Assembly (NCBI GenBank): GCA_010014835.2
Contig: JAAAKB020000027.1
Coordinates: 1,263,945-1,284,613 of the forward strand
Direction of reading: 5' to 3'
DNA length: 20,669 bases
Origin: Apostichopus leukothele
Taxonomy: Eukaryota; Echinodermata; Holothuroidea; Aspidochirotida; Stichopodidae
The notes beneath the pieces are model-generated. The model did no database searches. It was not told where the DNA came from and saw nothing but the letters and a program-made list of their open reading frames with translations. Position numbers and translations under genes: made by a program. Numbering within the stretch: position 1 is the stretch's first letter; each line of letters opens with the position of its first letter. This document shows, piece after piece, positions 9,523-19,998 of the stretch.

Positions 9523-10536
9523 ATAATCCATTTTGTTAAATACATTTCAAAGCTTTACTTATGTACCTCTGGGCCAGTGTATCCGAGGACCCTTTGCTGA
9601 CTGTTAATAATTGTCACATTTTTAGTTCCCAACATTATTTACATATTCACTCCTTTACAGCTCTCGGACTTCCCCTTGCTCTCTCTCTAGCTCCCAACAC
9701 CCTGCGTGCAAAGCATGAAAGACATATCTGACTGCTGCAAGAGACACAGGAAACCCTATTCTCGCAGTACTAGTAAAATAAACGTTATGAGGAAGCATTA
9801 AATAAAAATGACATTAAAAGAAAAATGAAGTTGATGTGTATCGAGAGATCTATTTACCGTGATCTCTTGGCTGACACAGCAACCTTTTGAAGTGAAATCA
9901 CCAACTTAGGTAGAATTGTTCTTCAAGTCATTCTCCTTCTTTGCCTAGAAGGGAAAAATGTCTTGGAGGTAAAATTTGGCCCCCATATCTAATGACTGTC
10001 AGATTTGCTCAGAATTCGTGCCCTTGAATAATTTCTTTACCAGATCGGGGAATCTTATTTTGTCAGCAGAAGGGATCCATACAGTGTTTGACATTTGAAA
10101 ATATTATTGCAAAATACCCCACCAACTCTTGACAGAAAACTTAATGGTTCCAGACTTGGTGGAGTTTTCAGGGCTGATGGGATGGCTTTGATTAGTTTTC
10201 AATATTTCTGAAGTAGATATCATCGGATGAAGGGAGAGGTATTTGTAGGTTGAGGTAAATCTAGAGCCTGGAGAATGCACTTTTTGTTCGTTGCTAAGGA
10301 CAGTCGTTGCATTCAGTTACCCTGTCTTATCATGGTCTGTGCACGGGTTCTGATCAAGTTGTATGCCCTCCTATGACTTAATAAAAAACTTATATCTGAG
10401 TTTTCAAGTGGTGATGGTAAATCATTGTTATTTTGCTGTACGGTAGATTTCTGTTACCTACATACAGGTAAGTGTTTTAATTTGATAGAATATACCCATT
10501 TTTGTCTCTGCAATGTTAGAGTACATGAGAATTATT

Positions 10537-10551
10537 AAAAAAAAAAAAAAA
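10537..10551. repeat. Poly-A run (15 nt)
   Basis: A run of 15 A followed by tgataataataacaacaaag. It could be a retroposon tail, but I see no recognisable body before it and no matching target-site duplication. Confidence 0.7.
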
Positions 10552-12631
10552 TGATAATAATAACAACAAAGAATTGTGCATTCAGGCTCAAAACATTGTG
10601 ATGATTGAATAACATGCATGGTTTATAGTAATGTAATACTGTCTACTGTGAGTATAGCAGTGTTGAAATGCCACTGTACAACACTCCAGGCTCTCTTCAT
10701 GTGCCCAGACTCAGAAATCCTTTTAACCTTCAGAACAGGCGGGCAAACTGATTAGCTTTTGTTGAGGACAGGAAAAGAGGATTGCATCGCACAAATCTCT
10801 GGTTCCCAAATACAAATCCTAAGGAAAAGATTGAATGGCCTATTGTCCTGAAGTAAATATGAGTCTCTCCAATAAGGTGGGAAATCCTCTTAGTCATACT
10901 AGGGAGCCATAACAACTCCCTGGTCATACCTCAAGATGGATTCACTGTAGATTTGACAAATATTCATTCAACAGTAAAATTACTTGCTAGTGTGGACTGC
11001 ATAATTATAAAGTTTATGTGAAAGGAAATTTCTTTGTATTCCAAAAAACCAACTTCAGGTACCAATATCTATTCTATCAACAGGATTAAAATGAAACAGA
11101 ATTTTGAGCAATAATGAAGAAAATTTAGAAATTTTGAAACTTTCCAGTTTTGGTGATAGTGTCTGGCCAATGGATTACGTTGCTCATTGACCTTCATCTA
11201 ATTAGAATATCTAGGAAGGTGTCATTGTGTTATGAAATGAAATCTTATTTTTGAGTGAGAGTCTTAAAGATTGGTTAAAAAATGCAAACAGAAAGCAACT
11301 AGGATTCTTTAACTGTTAATTTACGCTCCATACAGTCTGCAGTCACAGTAAGCCTTTGGGAGTACGCTGTACTTAGGTTAATGAACTAATGATAACTGAT
11401 TGATAAGTGGTTGGTACTCAGCACCAGATAATGCAAGGTTTACTGTAGGTAAACACCTAAACTACTGTTCCTCTGACTAGATGCAACTACTGTTTATTGT
11501 TTTGTCCTGATTAATTTGTTTTGAGGACTAATTGCTTTTGTGAAGTTTTGATAAGATTTGTAGTCGAGGTGAGTGCTTTCTACTTTCAACATAAACCTCT
11601 CCCCCTCCTCCTCTACTCTCACCCAAAGACAAAACAAAGTTACACCGACAGATTCAATAGATATGTCTTACTTTCATTACTTTAAAGTAGCTTTTTACTT
11701 TGGTGATGGTAAATTTAAAACACTGACATTAATAAAAAAAAAATCAGAAGAATTGCAATTTGGTAACTTAAATGACCTGTCAAATTTGCTGCGAATAAAT
11801 GATGATGAATTTGCAGGTTGTCCAAGTTTCCAGACCTTTTTACTCTTGTATTTGAATGTAAAAAAAGAAAAAGGACTGTGTTTTTCAGATCTATGAAATT
11901 TTTTTAAGACTGAATCAAATAATTTATTCTTTGCAATTTAGCATTCAATTGCTAGGAAAATCTTTGCAAGTTTGGTGAATATTCCTTAGATTCAGTCAAG
12001 ATTTGTATTTTGTGGTGAAATTGATGGAAACTGGTGACAATGGAAAACTGCCGTTAGTAAATTAGTAAGTTAAATACATTGTAACATTAACCATTTGAAG
12101 GATGGAAGAAACAGGAAGTGAGAGTTTTGGCTTCATAACTGTACAATGTTGATAAGATGCCTAGTCACAATGAGTAAGTGGTTCTTAATCACTTTCGCTA
12201 TCTGTCTTTTCTTGCCTCCCCCCAAATACCTGTTATTTCTTACAAGTTTTCTTTTGGCACTACTTCCTGATTCATTTCAGAGATAGGACAAAAAGAGGAA
12301 AGAAAGGTTAAAAATTTGAGAGCAATCCTGTAGTTGTTTGATATTCTGTACAAGCCTGGTCTTTGGTATGTTTCCCTTTATGCATGACAGGATAAGTCAG
12401 CCTTTGTTTGATCCCGGTTCAGCACTTCCTGGTTGGGACTTGTCCTGAATAAGTTTACATTGTACCAATACTGACCTACTTTGAACTGCCAAGTCCCCAA
12501 CTGTCTTGAATTTCTAGCCTTATCTCTCCAGATTTAGTGACAGCTCTTTACTTAGGTGACAATTTTTTTTTGGCCCAGCGTTTGTAATCAGAGTACTGCA
12601 GTAAGTTGGTTGGTTACCTAAACTTAGGAAG

Positions 12632-12648
12632 TTTTTTTTTTTTTTTTT
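12632..12648. repeat. Poly-T run (17 nt)
   Basis: An uninterrupted run of 17 T. No retroposon body is identifiable on the minus strand beside it. Confidence 0.8.
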
Positions 12649-13494
12649 GACATTGCAACCATTTAGAAGTTTCTTTATCTCAATTAGCTTATGGAAAACC
12701 GCAGAATAAGATAGCTTTGTCTTTGAATTGACTGTTTACTGGGTGTTATTCACCTGGGAAGATCCTAATGGGATTCTGTTGAAGGCTCATCGTTGCATAT
12801 CGTAACAACATTTAAACTTTAAAGGTTGGTGTTTGTGACACCGATTAAAGCCTCCATTTCCAGTGAACTATTGGCTTGCAGTTCTACTACTTTGAAACAC
12901 TTTCGTAAAGCTTTGGGAGATTAAGCAATTTCTATGTGGGGGAACAAGGGGAGTGGAAAGGGAAAACTGTGACATTTTAGGCTAAATTCACCCATTATAC
13001 CATTTTTAGATGTGAACTGCAAATTAAAATATGTTAAAGGAGTATCAACTGGAAAAGAAAGGTTCTAAATTGTTCGAGTTGATTTCTGTTCACCCAAGCT
13101 ACTACTAGTGCACACTATTATATTGATCGTTTTGTAGCCAAAAGCACATGTCGGGAGGGGGTGCACCTCTTTGTTTTTGGCAACTGCGTTCGTCAGCGAA
13201 TGAGAAACACATCAAGGGACATCTCGGAAACTTTAAACTGCTGAAAATTGTCGGAGGTGTTGGAGATAGTGATGTGGCTGAATTTATAGATGTGTAGCAC
13301 CATTAGTATGTGACGTAACCTTGTCCTATGTGAAGTTTATCGATTCACTTGCGGCCAGCCTTATCCTTTGATTTCACACTTTGCAGACTATTTTGGACTT
13401 TCATGAGCTGATAAATTTTCAACACAAAATGAGCTTCAGCTTTGATGTGAATTTTGTTTAATTGAGGAAACTGTATGATAGGAAATTTTTTTTT

Positions 13495-13550
13495 GGGGGG
13501 GAAAACTGGAAGGGGTTAGGCAGGGAAGAGTGAGTTTTGGGCCTTGGGGG
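13495..13550 (+). other. G-rich tract, possible G-quadruplex
   Basis: G runs of three or more occur at 13495-13501, 13512-13515, 13523-13525, 13539-13541 and 13546-13550. Loops of 4 to 13 nt make any quadruplex weaker than the canonical form. Confidence 0.35.
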
Positions 13551-14190
13551 AATATTTCTTTGCTTTTAGATGTGTTAGAACTACGCAGATATTCAGGTAA
13601 CAGTGAGGATAACTGATTAATGCGGTTATGAATAAGAGAGCACAATTTTCCTTTCTACAGTTAAAGAAAGTTATAATGTATTTCAGATCAAGTACAAGTT
13701 TTGTGCAGTTTAACATGTGTATACACTGTAGTACTGTTTTATGCTAAACTGGGATATGTAACATTTGTGTTGACTGCTCCGCAGATCAGGAAAGAAAGAA
13801 ATAAATAAACAGAATCTTGATTTCATCAACTTTAGCACTTCAAAGTATATTAAGATTCATAAGCTTTGCAAAATGGTATGCCGTGGTTTATTTATAAAAT
13901 GCTTTATTTCCTGGTTGAAGTATTTGCTCCTTATGCAAAAACAAAATGATCCAAACTGTGTCAGGACTGGATAGGTTAATTGTTCAGATGTTATAAAATC
14001 AAATTGAGATTATAATCTAGTGAGGTTTGCAAATAGGTAACACAGTGTGAATGAAGTAGGTATGATACTGTATGGTTCGTTTCACTTGCTGTAATTGTAG
14101 CTAGTTTCTGTAAAAGAATTTTGGAACTCTGATATTATCCTTGCAGTTTCTATTAAACTTGGAAATGTGTACAGTGTAACCTTTGTCTTG

Positions 14191-14245
14191 AAAAAGCCAA
14201 AAAAAAAAAAAGAGAAAAAAAGCCAAAAAAAAAAAATCAAAAACA
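14191..14245. repeat. A-rich repeat with GCC interruptions
   Basis: Two copies of aaaaagcc followed by 12 to 13 A, separated by a gag interruption, form a short A-rich tandem repeat. Reading frames crossing it are low-complexity Lys or Phe and are not coding. Confidence 0.75.
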
Positions 14246-14991
14246 GGAAGTCTTTCAAGAATATTGTATTACTTTCACAGCCTAGGGTAAACAATGGCGA
14301 AGAGAATTGGAGGAATATATGCTCCTTTGATTTAGTATTTAGTTGTTGTTGTTTTAACATTTTGTTCCAGGATCATGCAGTTAATATTGGATAGTGAAAG
14401 GTGAACATAGTCAGGTGACATTTATCCATTTCTTATACGTGAAGCCCCAGTTAATAAGTTAGATACAGGTTAAGAGCTAAAAGTGTTTATAATAGGAGTG
14501 TATACCAGGTCCTACTGATATTGTGAACTGTCAAGTGTCAATGCACCACCGCTGCGTTGAAGTTTGGAAACCAAAAGTTGTAAGAGAAAGTCATGACTTG
14601 ACGTTATATAATGTGAGGCCATGCCTCCATGCCTTCATTAATTTCAGCCAGATTGTCATGTTAATTCACACATTTTTGCATATCATTAGGCAGAAACGAA
14701 TATTAAATGGAAGAGTTTGTATTTCTGTTTAGTTGTTATCAAATTTCAGTTGAATATCTCGACCACTATGTAATGTTGCACTATAAAATTAACGGAATCA
14801 TTTCTTGATTTCTTTGTGACTCTGTTTATTTTGATTTACGATGTCAGTCGATACAAAAATCATTTAAAGAATCTAGTTCGTTAACTTAGCGAAGTAGGTT
14901 TTTGGTACAAATCATGAAGTAAACCATCTAAAGGAACAGTTTGAAATTTACTGTTTATATGAGCTAATTCCTAATATGAATAAAAAAAGTG

Positions 14992-15046
14992 GCCGGCATG
15001 ATGAACTGAATGTAATCATTCATTGCTGTAATCATTACTTGCCGGC
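14992..15046. repeat. Foldback with GC-rich 7-bp arms
   Basis: The arms gccggca (14992-14998) and tgccggc (15040-15046) are perfectly complementary in an AT-rich setting. Inside them is a direct repeat, gtaatcatt, at 15012-15020 and 15028-15036. The function is unknown. Confidence 0.5.
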
Positions 15047-15281
15047 TGAATTAATTATTCGGTGAAAACTTCAAAGGGGAGAGGTTTCTTACTTTGATCA
15101 ATTTGCAAAACTGAGAGAGTACCAAATATGTTTTTTTATTCCATAGCTGAGAGCCTGAGACTTATTATAAAGTGCCTTCATGGATATTCTGCTCGTTTAC
15201 CGCTCTGCAGTACTAGGGATATTTAACCCTGCTGTACTAGATGAATTTTGTGCAGAGATTTCTTTCTGCATTGATAAACTG

Positions 15282-15359
15282 CTGCCTGAGATGCTGCTGG
15301 TACAGTGTATCTAGAGATTAATATTTATTCCTGTCAGTAGCATCTCTTGCCAGAGGCAG
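15282..15359 (+). other. Stable hairpin, candidate structured RNA
   Basis: Arms pair as follows: ctgcct (15282-15287) with aggcag (15354-15359), gagatgctgctg (15288-15299) with cagtagcatctc (15335-15346, one G-T wobble), and acag (15302-15305) with ctgt (15331-15334). This gives 22 base pairs, a 25-nt loop, a 2-nt bulge on the left and a 7-nt bulge on the right. Length and overall form approach a microRNA precursor in the sense strand of the host intron. The 7-nt bulge is atypical, and I recognise no known mature microRNA in either arm. It may instead be an old inverted repeat. Confidence 0.35.
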
Positions 15360-16260
15360 TGGGAGCGGCAGCTTACCTGCTATTGGTTAGAGATATAGGC
15401 ATTGCTATCTGGGAAGGGTCAAAGGTCAGTCAACCGTACTTGAAAACAGCCCTCTCATCCAGACTGACAAGTACTGATAAGTTGAAACCAAACGCTCCAA
15501 CAAACAGCCTAGGCTGATTGCCTATGGGGATATAATGAGAGTCATATTCCTGACCTAACAGCCAGTGGTTTTCAATAACCTTGTGGTCTGAACTTCCTGG
15601 TTCCTTGCTAAGGACACCAAAATAAAAAGTATGTTTTCTTTAAGTTGAGGGTTACTTTACTGGGACACAAGGCACTTGGGTATGGCTTTTCATAATGAGA
15701 TCCACATGGTATATTGCCTATTGTTCCGTGGAACACAACAGGGATCTGAAACGGGTGACACATGGGTTCATATTTGAAAGGATTGTGTGTTTCCTGTGCA
15801 CTTAGTGGTTCCCACATGTGTAATCAGGTATGTTTCCTGTATTGAGGGATTCTAAGAGCATTTCTGATAGCTACCAGTGGGTTCTGTCTAGTCCATTGCT
15901 TTGTCCTGACCTATAGTGTCCCTCACACACACATTTGAATTCAGTTAGGTAACTGTAGATGATGTCAGAATTGAACAAAGAAATGGACCGGTGAACATTA
16001 CAGTATCTAAGTTACAGAATGACAACAAATGACAAAAATGACAAATTTGAGCAAATTTCATAAATTGAATGATTTCATCAGCCATTATTGGCTTACAATG
16101 TCTTTTTAGTTTAAATAAGGCATAAGGGACAGAATTTGCCTAGTTTCCATTAGGAAAATTCCTTTGTTTTGGTGTCAGTTTGGCAGTGTGAACAAGTTAC
16201 TATTTATCATAGAATGCATACAATAGTCTTAGATGTTAAGTTCAAGATTAATTTTTTTGC

Positions 16261-16490
16261 TGAATGTCAAGGTCAATTTTGGAGGTCATGAGAGGTCATT
16301 TATGAAAACCAAGAAGGGGAAGTTGGATGGATCTCAATTTTTGCTGTGGATGTTCCACGTGGAGGCCCTACGTAATGAGTTCTTTAGCTCGGTAAAAATG
16401 TGAAATCTTGTGAACATGATCTCACAACAAGGGAAAGTTTGGATGGTTTTCATTCTTACTGTGAAGATGCCTAATGAGTAGAAAGCCTTA
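16261..16490. repeat. Degenerate dispersed-type repeat, period about 116 bp
   Basis: It opens with ggtca words (caaggtcaatttt, ggaggtcatgagaggtcatt). Two diverged units then follow, at about 16309-16424 and 16425-16490. Each starts aag(a)ggga-agtttggatgg, continues to a ctgtg-gatg word, and then to aatgagt. The form resembles common repeats of marine invertebrate genomes. That recollection is general, and no named family is claimed. Confidence 0.55.
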
Positions 16491-17838
16491 TTGTGTGTAA
16501 TATAGGCCAAACTTCACTTAGATCAATGTAATATCTCAAATTACAAACATTGTCAACACTGTCTCTAGAGGAATGTCCAGGTGCATCTAGATCATTTTCC
16601 TGAAAAGTCATCGCAAACCTCAGTGCATTTAATATAACAAGAAAGTTACATTTAACGTGGTAGTTGGACCAGGGTTAGAGTAGCAGCTCCCTGGTTGGAC
16701 CACAGTGCAGGTTTTTCTAGCTTTTCGCCTAACATTACAACAGTGCAAGAAGAACTCGTCCAGGGAAGTTGTTTACACATCTTGTGCAAGTGTTTCCTCA
16801 GACCTCAGTTATACTCTGTCCGCTTATTATTACAAAGTCCTATGGCACCCATATGGAATGTGTTTGGCTGGAAGGCAAATATTTGACCTGTACAGTTTAT
16901 ACCATGTCCTTAGTTACCAACCAGCCCTGTAGATGGGAGTACTAATGTAAGAGATGTTAATCACAACAGAATGATGCGTTAGAATTGAATTCATTGAAAA
17001 TGTCACCCTTGGTAGCGTAGCTTTCGGAGGCCAACTATGCCAGGTCTCCCCCCTCAAGTAGATTAAAAGTGCTGTACTCTTGATTATTTAGATACATAAT
17101 TCATCTGGCCTGCTTGACCTTTCTCCCAAACACAAAGTGGGATTTAAATTTCAATTTAAAGTTTCTTTAAACCTTTGATGAAGAAGAGATTGTGACATTC
17201 TTGTTGTCAAAGAGTTGATGGACAGCTCAAAATGTTATTGACTCTGGGTAGTCTGCCTCCTGCAAGCCTTTTAAATAAAGATATTCTGATGGTAATTTCA
17301 AAGCAGTGCAGATTGGCGTTACGTTATGTCCGTAGAAATGAACAGTGAACTTGAGTGAAGTGTAATATGACTTGCCTAGTCATTTGCAAAATTATAAACT
17401 ACTGTATGTGTCATTATGCTGGTAAGGAATCATGCTTTGTCCAAGTTTGTGTATCTGAATAGTTTTCCCATGTTCCAAATGTCCATAACTTTTGACAAAG
17501 TCAATTAGACTTTTCAACCAAGGCTACTTGTGACAGTAAAAAGACCGAATGACCTAGATGAAGAAGGTGAGCTATTTTAAGGCTAAGGAATGTGAGGTTA
17601 TGTTGAACTTGACCCTGTACCATATTGAGTTCAATTAAGCAATCTAGGAAACTATTAGAAGGATTGATCAAGATATGCAAGTAGTTCATTAAGATTAAAG
17701 TCGGAACCAATTCGGTAATTTCTTTGTTGTTTGTTGTGAACAAATAGTAGGCTTTCTCGTTTCAATTCACTGCTTCTCAAACTTTTCTCTAAGAAAAAAT
17801 CTACAGTACGACTATTTTTTCCAAGCTGTATTATTTCC

Positions 17839-17856
17839 CAGTCAGTCAGTCAGTCA
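17839..17856. repeat. (CAGT)n microsatellite
   Basis: Four and a half perfect cagt units. Confidence 0.85.
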
Positions 17857-17888
17857 TAATGGAATTACATTTTATCACATCTCGTGAT

Positions 17889-17901
17889 CCCCCCCCCCCC
17901 C
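17889..17901. repeat. Poly-C run (13 nt)
   Basis: A run of 13 C followed by a ctctcctcctc pyrimidine stretch. It lies 141 bp before a 25-nt poly-G run, with which it is complementary. Confidence 0.85.
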
Positions 17902-18042
17902 TCTCCTCCTCTTTCATCCATGTTCATTTTTTTGTGAAAAGATATCCTCAAGTATCTGTACTTAATTTTTCTTAGAACTTAATAGAGTTTGTGAAAATCA
18001 TGCGATAAATTGAATATGATAAGATACAATACATGAAGCAGA

Positions 18043-18067
18043 GGGGGGGGGGGGGGGGGGGGGGGGG
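18043..18067. repeat. Poly-G run (25 nt)
   Basis: An uninterrupted run of 25 G. It is expected to form G-quadruplex structures and to vary in length or be miscounted in sequencing. Confidence 0.85.
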
Positions 18068-18518
18068 TAAAAGACCAATATCAGCTTATAGCTAAATTCT
18101 ATGACCACCGGCTATTTGTCAGTTAACTTTGCTACTATACGGAATGCTTTGCGTAGACTTTCAGCTGCTTTTTTTTAAGATATGAGAATGTAAGTTCTTG
18201 TCATTCATTTTCGTTTTGCACCTACGTATGAACTCTTCTTGTCTGCAATATAACTAAATGGAAAGTGTCTAGTAAGCAAATTGACTTTGAATAGAATAAA
18301 AAGGCTTGTTCAATATTATTCAGAAAGAAACAAAGGATGGTTATGTTAAAGTAGGTTTCATGTTTGTATAGTATAGTTTCGTTTTGTTTTATTTCATTCA
18401 TGTGTTTGTTTTCAAAGAAAGAGAAGAAAAGAAATTGTAGGTCGTCAAAGGATTAGAGCAAAGATAACACTATATAAGTGTATTCTAACTTTGAATTTGT
18501 CCTCCTTCAATGAAACAG

Positions 18519-18530
18519 ACTTTCGAAAGT
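18519..18530. repeat. 12-bp perfect palindrome
   Basis: The sequence actttcgaaagt is its own reverse complement. It lies just before the candidate retrotransposon tail and is followed by a doubled aagtgcagt word. Confidence 0.6.
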
Positions 18531-18574
18531 GCAGTTAAGTGCAGTATAATTATAACACTGTGAGTAGAGTTTAC

Positions 18575-18740
18575 ACTTCGTTACGTTTGGTTTCGTTTAT
18601 TTGTTTCCACACCATGTGTTACATATATAATAGAGATTCTTAATATAAACTCAATGCATATACAGACATGGTATACAGGAAGCAAATTAAACTTTCCTGA
18701 AGGCTTGCCGGGAGCTTACTCTCTAAAAAAAAACACAAAC
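18575..18740 (-). mobile_element. Candidate 3' end of the minus-strand non-LTR retrotransposon
   Basis: Read on the minus strand, this runs from a T-rich stretch through gagagtaagctcccggcaag to an AT-rich tail ending in gaaacaaataaacgaaacc. That layout is like the 3'UTR and short A-rich terminal repeat of CR1/L2-type LINEs. It lies in the same orientation as the reverse-transcriptase remnant at 20000-20506 and downstream of it, as expected. Recognition is by general form, not by match to a named family, and the boundaries are approximate. Confidence 0.35.
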
Positions 18741-19037
18741 AGAAGAAAGACAAATAGACATTAATCATTTAAAATTCGAAGCACCGATTTCAAGAACCCA
18801 TTCCTAAGCTGACAATACCCATGTCCCAGTTTTGTCCCACCCCCTCTCAAGTTTACTTACACATCACTAACGTATACAATACGTCCATGCAATCACCTAC
18901 GGTGTTATTACGTCAATAACAACTCTACAATAAGTCGCTTACAACAGTAAAACTTAACTAGTACATGATGATTACATGTTTTGTAAGGTTATTTCTTAAA
19001 GATTGTATACTTGGCTTGCTAACCAATATTGTTGGCA
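18741..19037 (-). mobile_element. Probable retrotransposon-derived spacer
   Basis: This lies between the candidate 3' tail and the left flank of the hAT-like element. By position it should be the 3' part of the retrotransposon, but I could not read any protein motif in it on the minus strand. It may also contain unrelated intron DNA. Confidence 0.25.
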
Positions 19038-19045
19038 ATGAGTGC
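19038..19045. repeat. Left target-site duplication of the hAT-like element
   Basis: The 8-mer ATGAGTGC lies directly before the left terminus and is repeated exactly at 19916-19923. Confidence 0.8.
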
Positions 19046-19915
19046 CAGTAGCCTAACTCCTATGGGCTCGGACCGTGCTGAGCCAGGGCCCAGACCAAAA
19101 GGGGGCCCACGCTATACTGAGGCACATAAAAAGGGTACCTCTTTGGACAGGGAGGGCCCGTTTTTACTGGGTAAGAAAAATTCATGCAAAACTGAATGTT
19201 GTTTCTCACTCATACAACTTGTAAGATGTATCCAGAAGCCGAAATCCTCAATCCTCATTCCATGGTTTATAGTTACAAAGAATTTGAATAGCTATGTTGA
19301 TAGTATTGTTCTGTCATTTCTCTTTATTTTAGCATTAAAACATATTTGTCAGCTGGAAACAATGTGTAAATGATAAATGGCCATTCACTTGTTCTAAACC
19401 AAGACACCCTGCATTGATCCTGCATAAATCCTTAGACCTTGAACCCATAGGCGTCTGCAGGGAGGGGCAAGGGGGGAGGGGGCACTTCCCCGCCCCATGG
19501 AAATTAAAAAATTTAAAAAAATAATTGACATTTCAATGACTTCACCCAACTAACAGTTCTCTAGTTATGTTCTTGCATACGGACCCATAATGCATTACTA
19601 ACATTTATTGAAAAGTCAAAATCCTAAGACATGATATCTCAAAATAACCGATGTGTAAATGCAACTTGAAACTCCCGGGAAGTTTCTTTTCCGACGATCT
19701 AGGAGTATTATTTGGCCCCAAAAAAATCGTGGTACACTCCGCGCCAACCGACGGTGGCGCTCCGCTTAGATAGTATCAAGTAGTGTGTTACACCTACATG
19801 ACCAACTGACCCACCCCCTTGTGAACATTTCTGCGGAAGCCCTTGCTTGGACTTCCTGATAGGGGGCCCCTTTGGGCCAGGAACCGGGGCCTCCAGGCTC
19901 ATCTTTACGCCACGG
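19046..19915. mobile_element. Non-autonomous hAT-like DNA transposon (870 bp)
   Basis: The left end starts CAGTAGCCTAAC. The right end, read on the opposite strand, starts CCGTGGCGTAAA, matching it at 8 of 12 positions; both resemble hAT-type termini (CAGTGGCGTAAC-like). Just inside each end is a GC-rich subterminal block in opposite orientation: gggcccagaccaaaaggggg from 19087, and ggcccctttgggcc from 19864. An exact 8-bp duplication flanks the element, which is the length hAT transposases generate. The interior has no transposase reading frame, so mobility would have depended on an enzyme made elsewhere. It also contains a G-rich block at 19460-19482. Divergence between the ends suggests it is old, although the duplication is still perfect. 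It separates the reverse-transcriptase and tail parts of a minus-strand retrotransposon. Confidence 0.75.
19460..19482 (+). other. Strong G-quadruplex motif inside the hAT-like element
   Basis: Four G runs of 3, 4, 6 and 5 bases are separated by loops of A, CAA and A. The block is followed by acttccccgcccc-type sequence on the same strand (cacttccccgcccc, 19483-19496) that could instead pair with it as a hairpin. It begins ataggcgtctgcag, which looks like the terminus of another GC-rich repeat. No second end was found. Confidence 0.55.
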
Positions 19916-19923
19916 ATGAGTGC
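19916..19923. repeat. Right target-site duplication of the hAT-like element
   Basis: An exact copy of ATGAGTGC follows the right terminus directly. Confidence 0.8.
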
Positions 19924-19998
19924 CACACCTTTACAGTCCTCGGACGTTATGAACTTTGTGAGAAACAAGAAAGGGTGGTGAAATGGTATCTCTAAAAA

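Noticed and set aside
9282-9545. Repetitive nine-residue protein on the minus strand
   Set aside because: It is only the translation of the 27-bp minisatellite plus an A-rich tract; nothing supports translation.
11573-11896. 107-codon plus-strand ORF
   Set aside because: Low-complexity start, a run of Lys from an A tract, no recognisable domain, no acceptor that would make it an exon of the host gene, and AT-rich composition like its surroundings.
14082-14394. Overlapping Lys-rich and Phe-rich ORFs on the two strands
   Set aside because: They are readings of an A-rich simple repeat.
19029-19373. 114-codon plus-strand ORF with Pro/Gly-rich start
   Set aside because: It lies inside the hAT-like element and its Pro/Gly content comes from the GC-rich subterminal block; it has no transposase motif.
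19438-19671. Second nested element bounded by cttgaacc / cttgaaac
   Set aside because: The 8-mers differ and the right side shows no terminus complementary to cataggcgtc.
19708-19968. 86-codon minus-strand ORF
   Set aside because: It runs across the right end of the hAT-like element into its flank, so the upper part is mixed transposon and flanking sequence.
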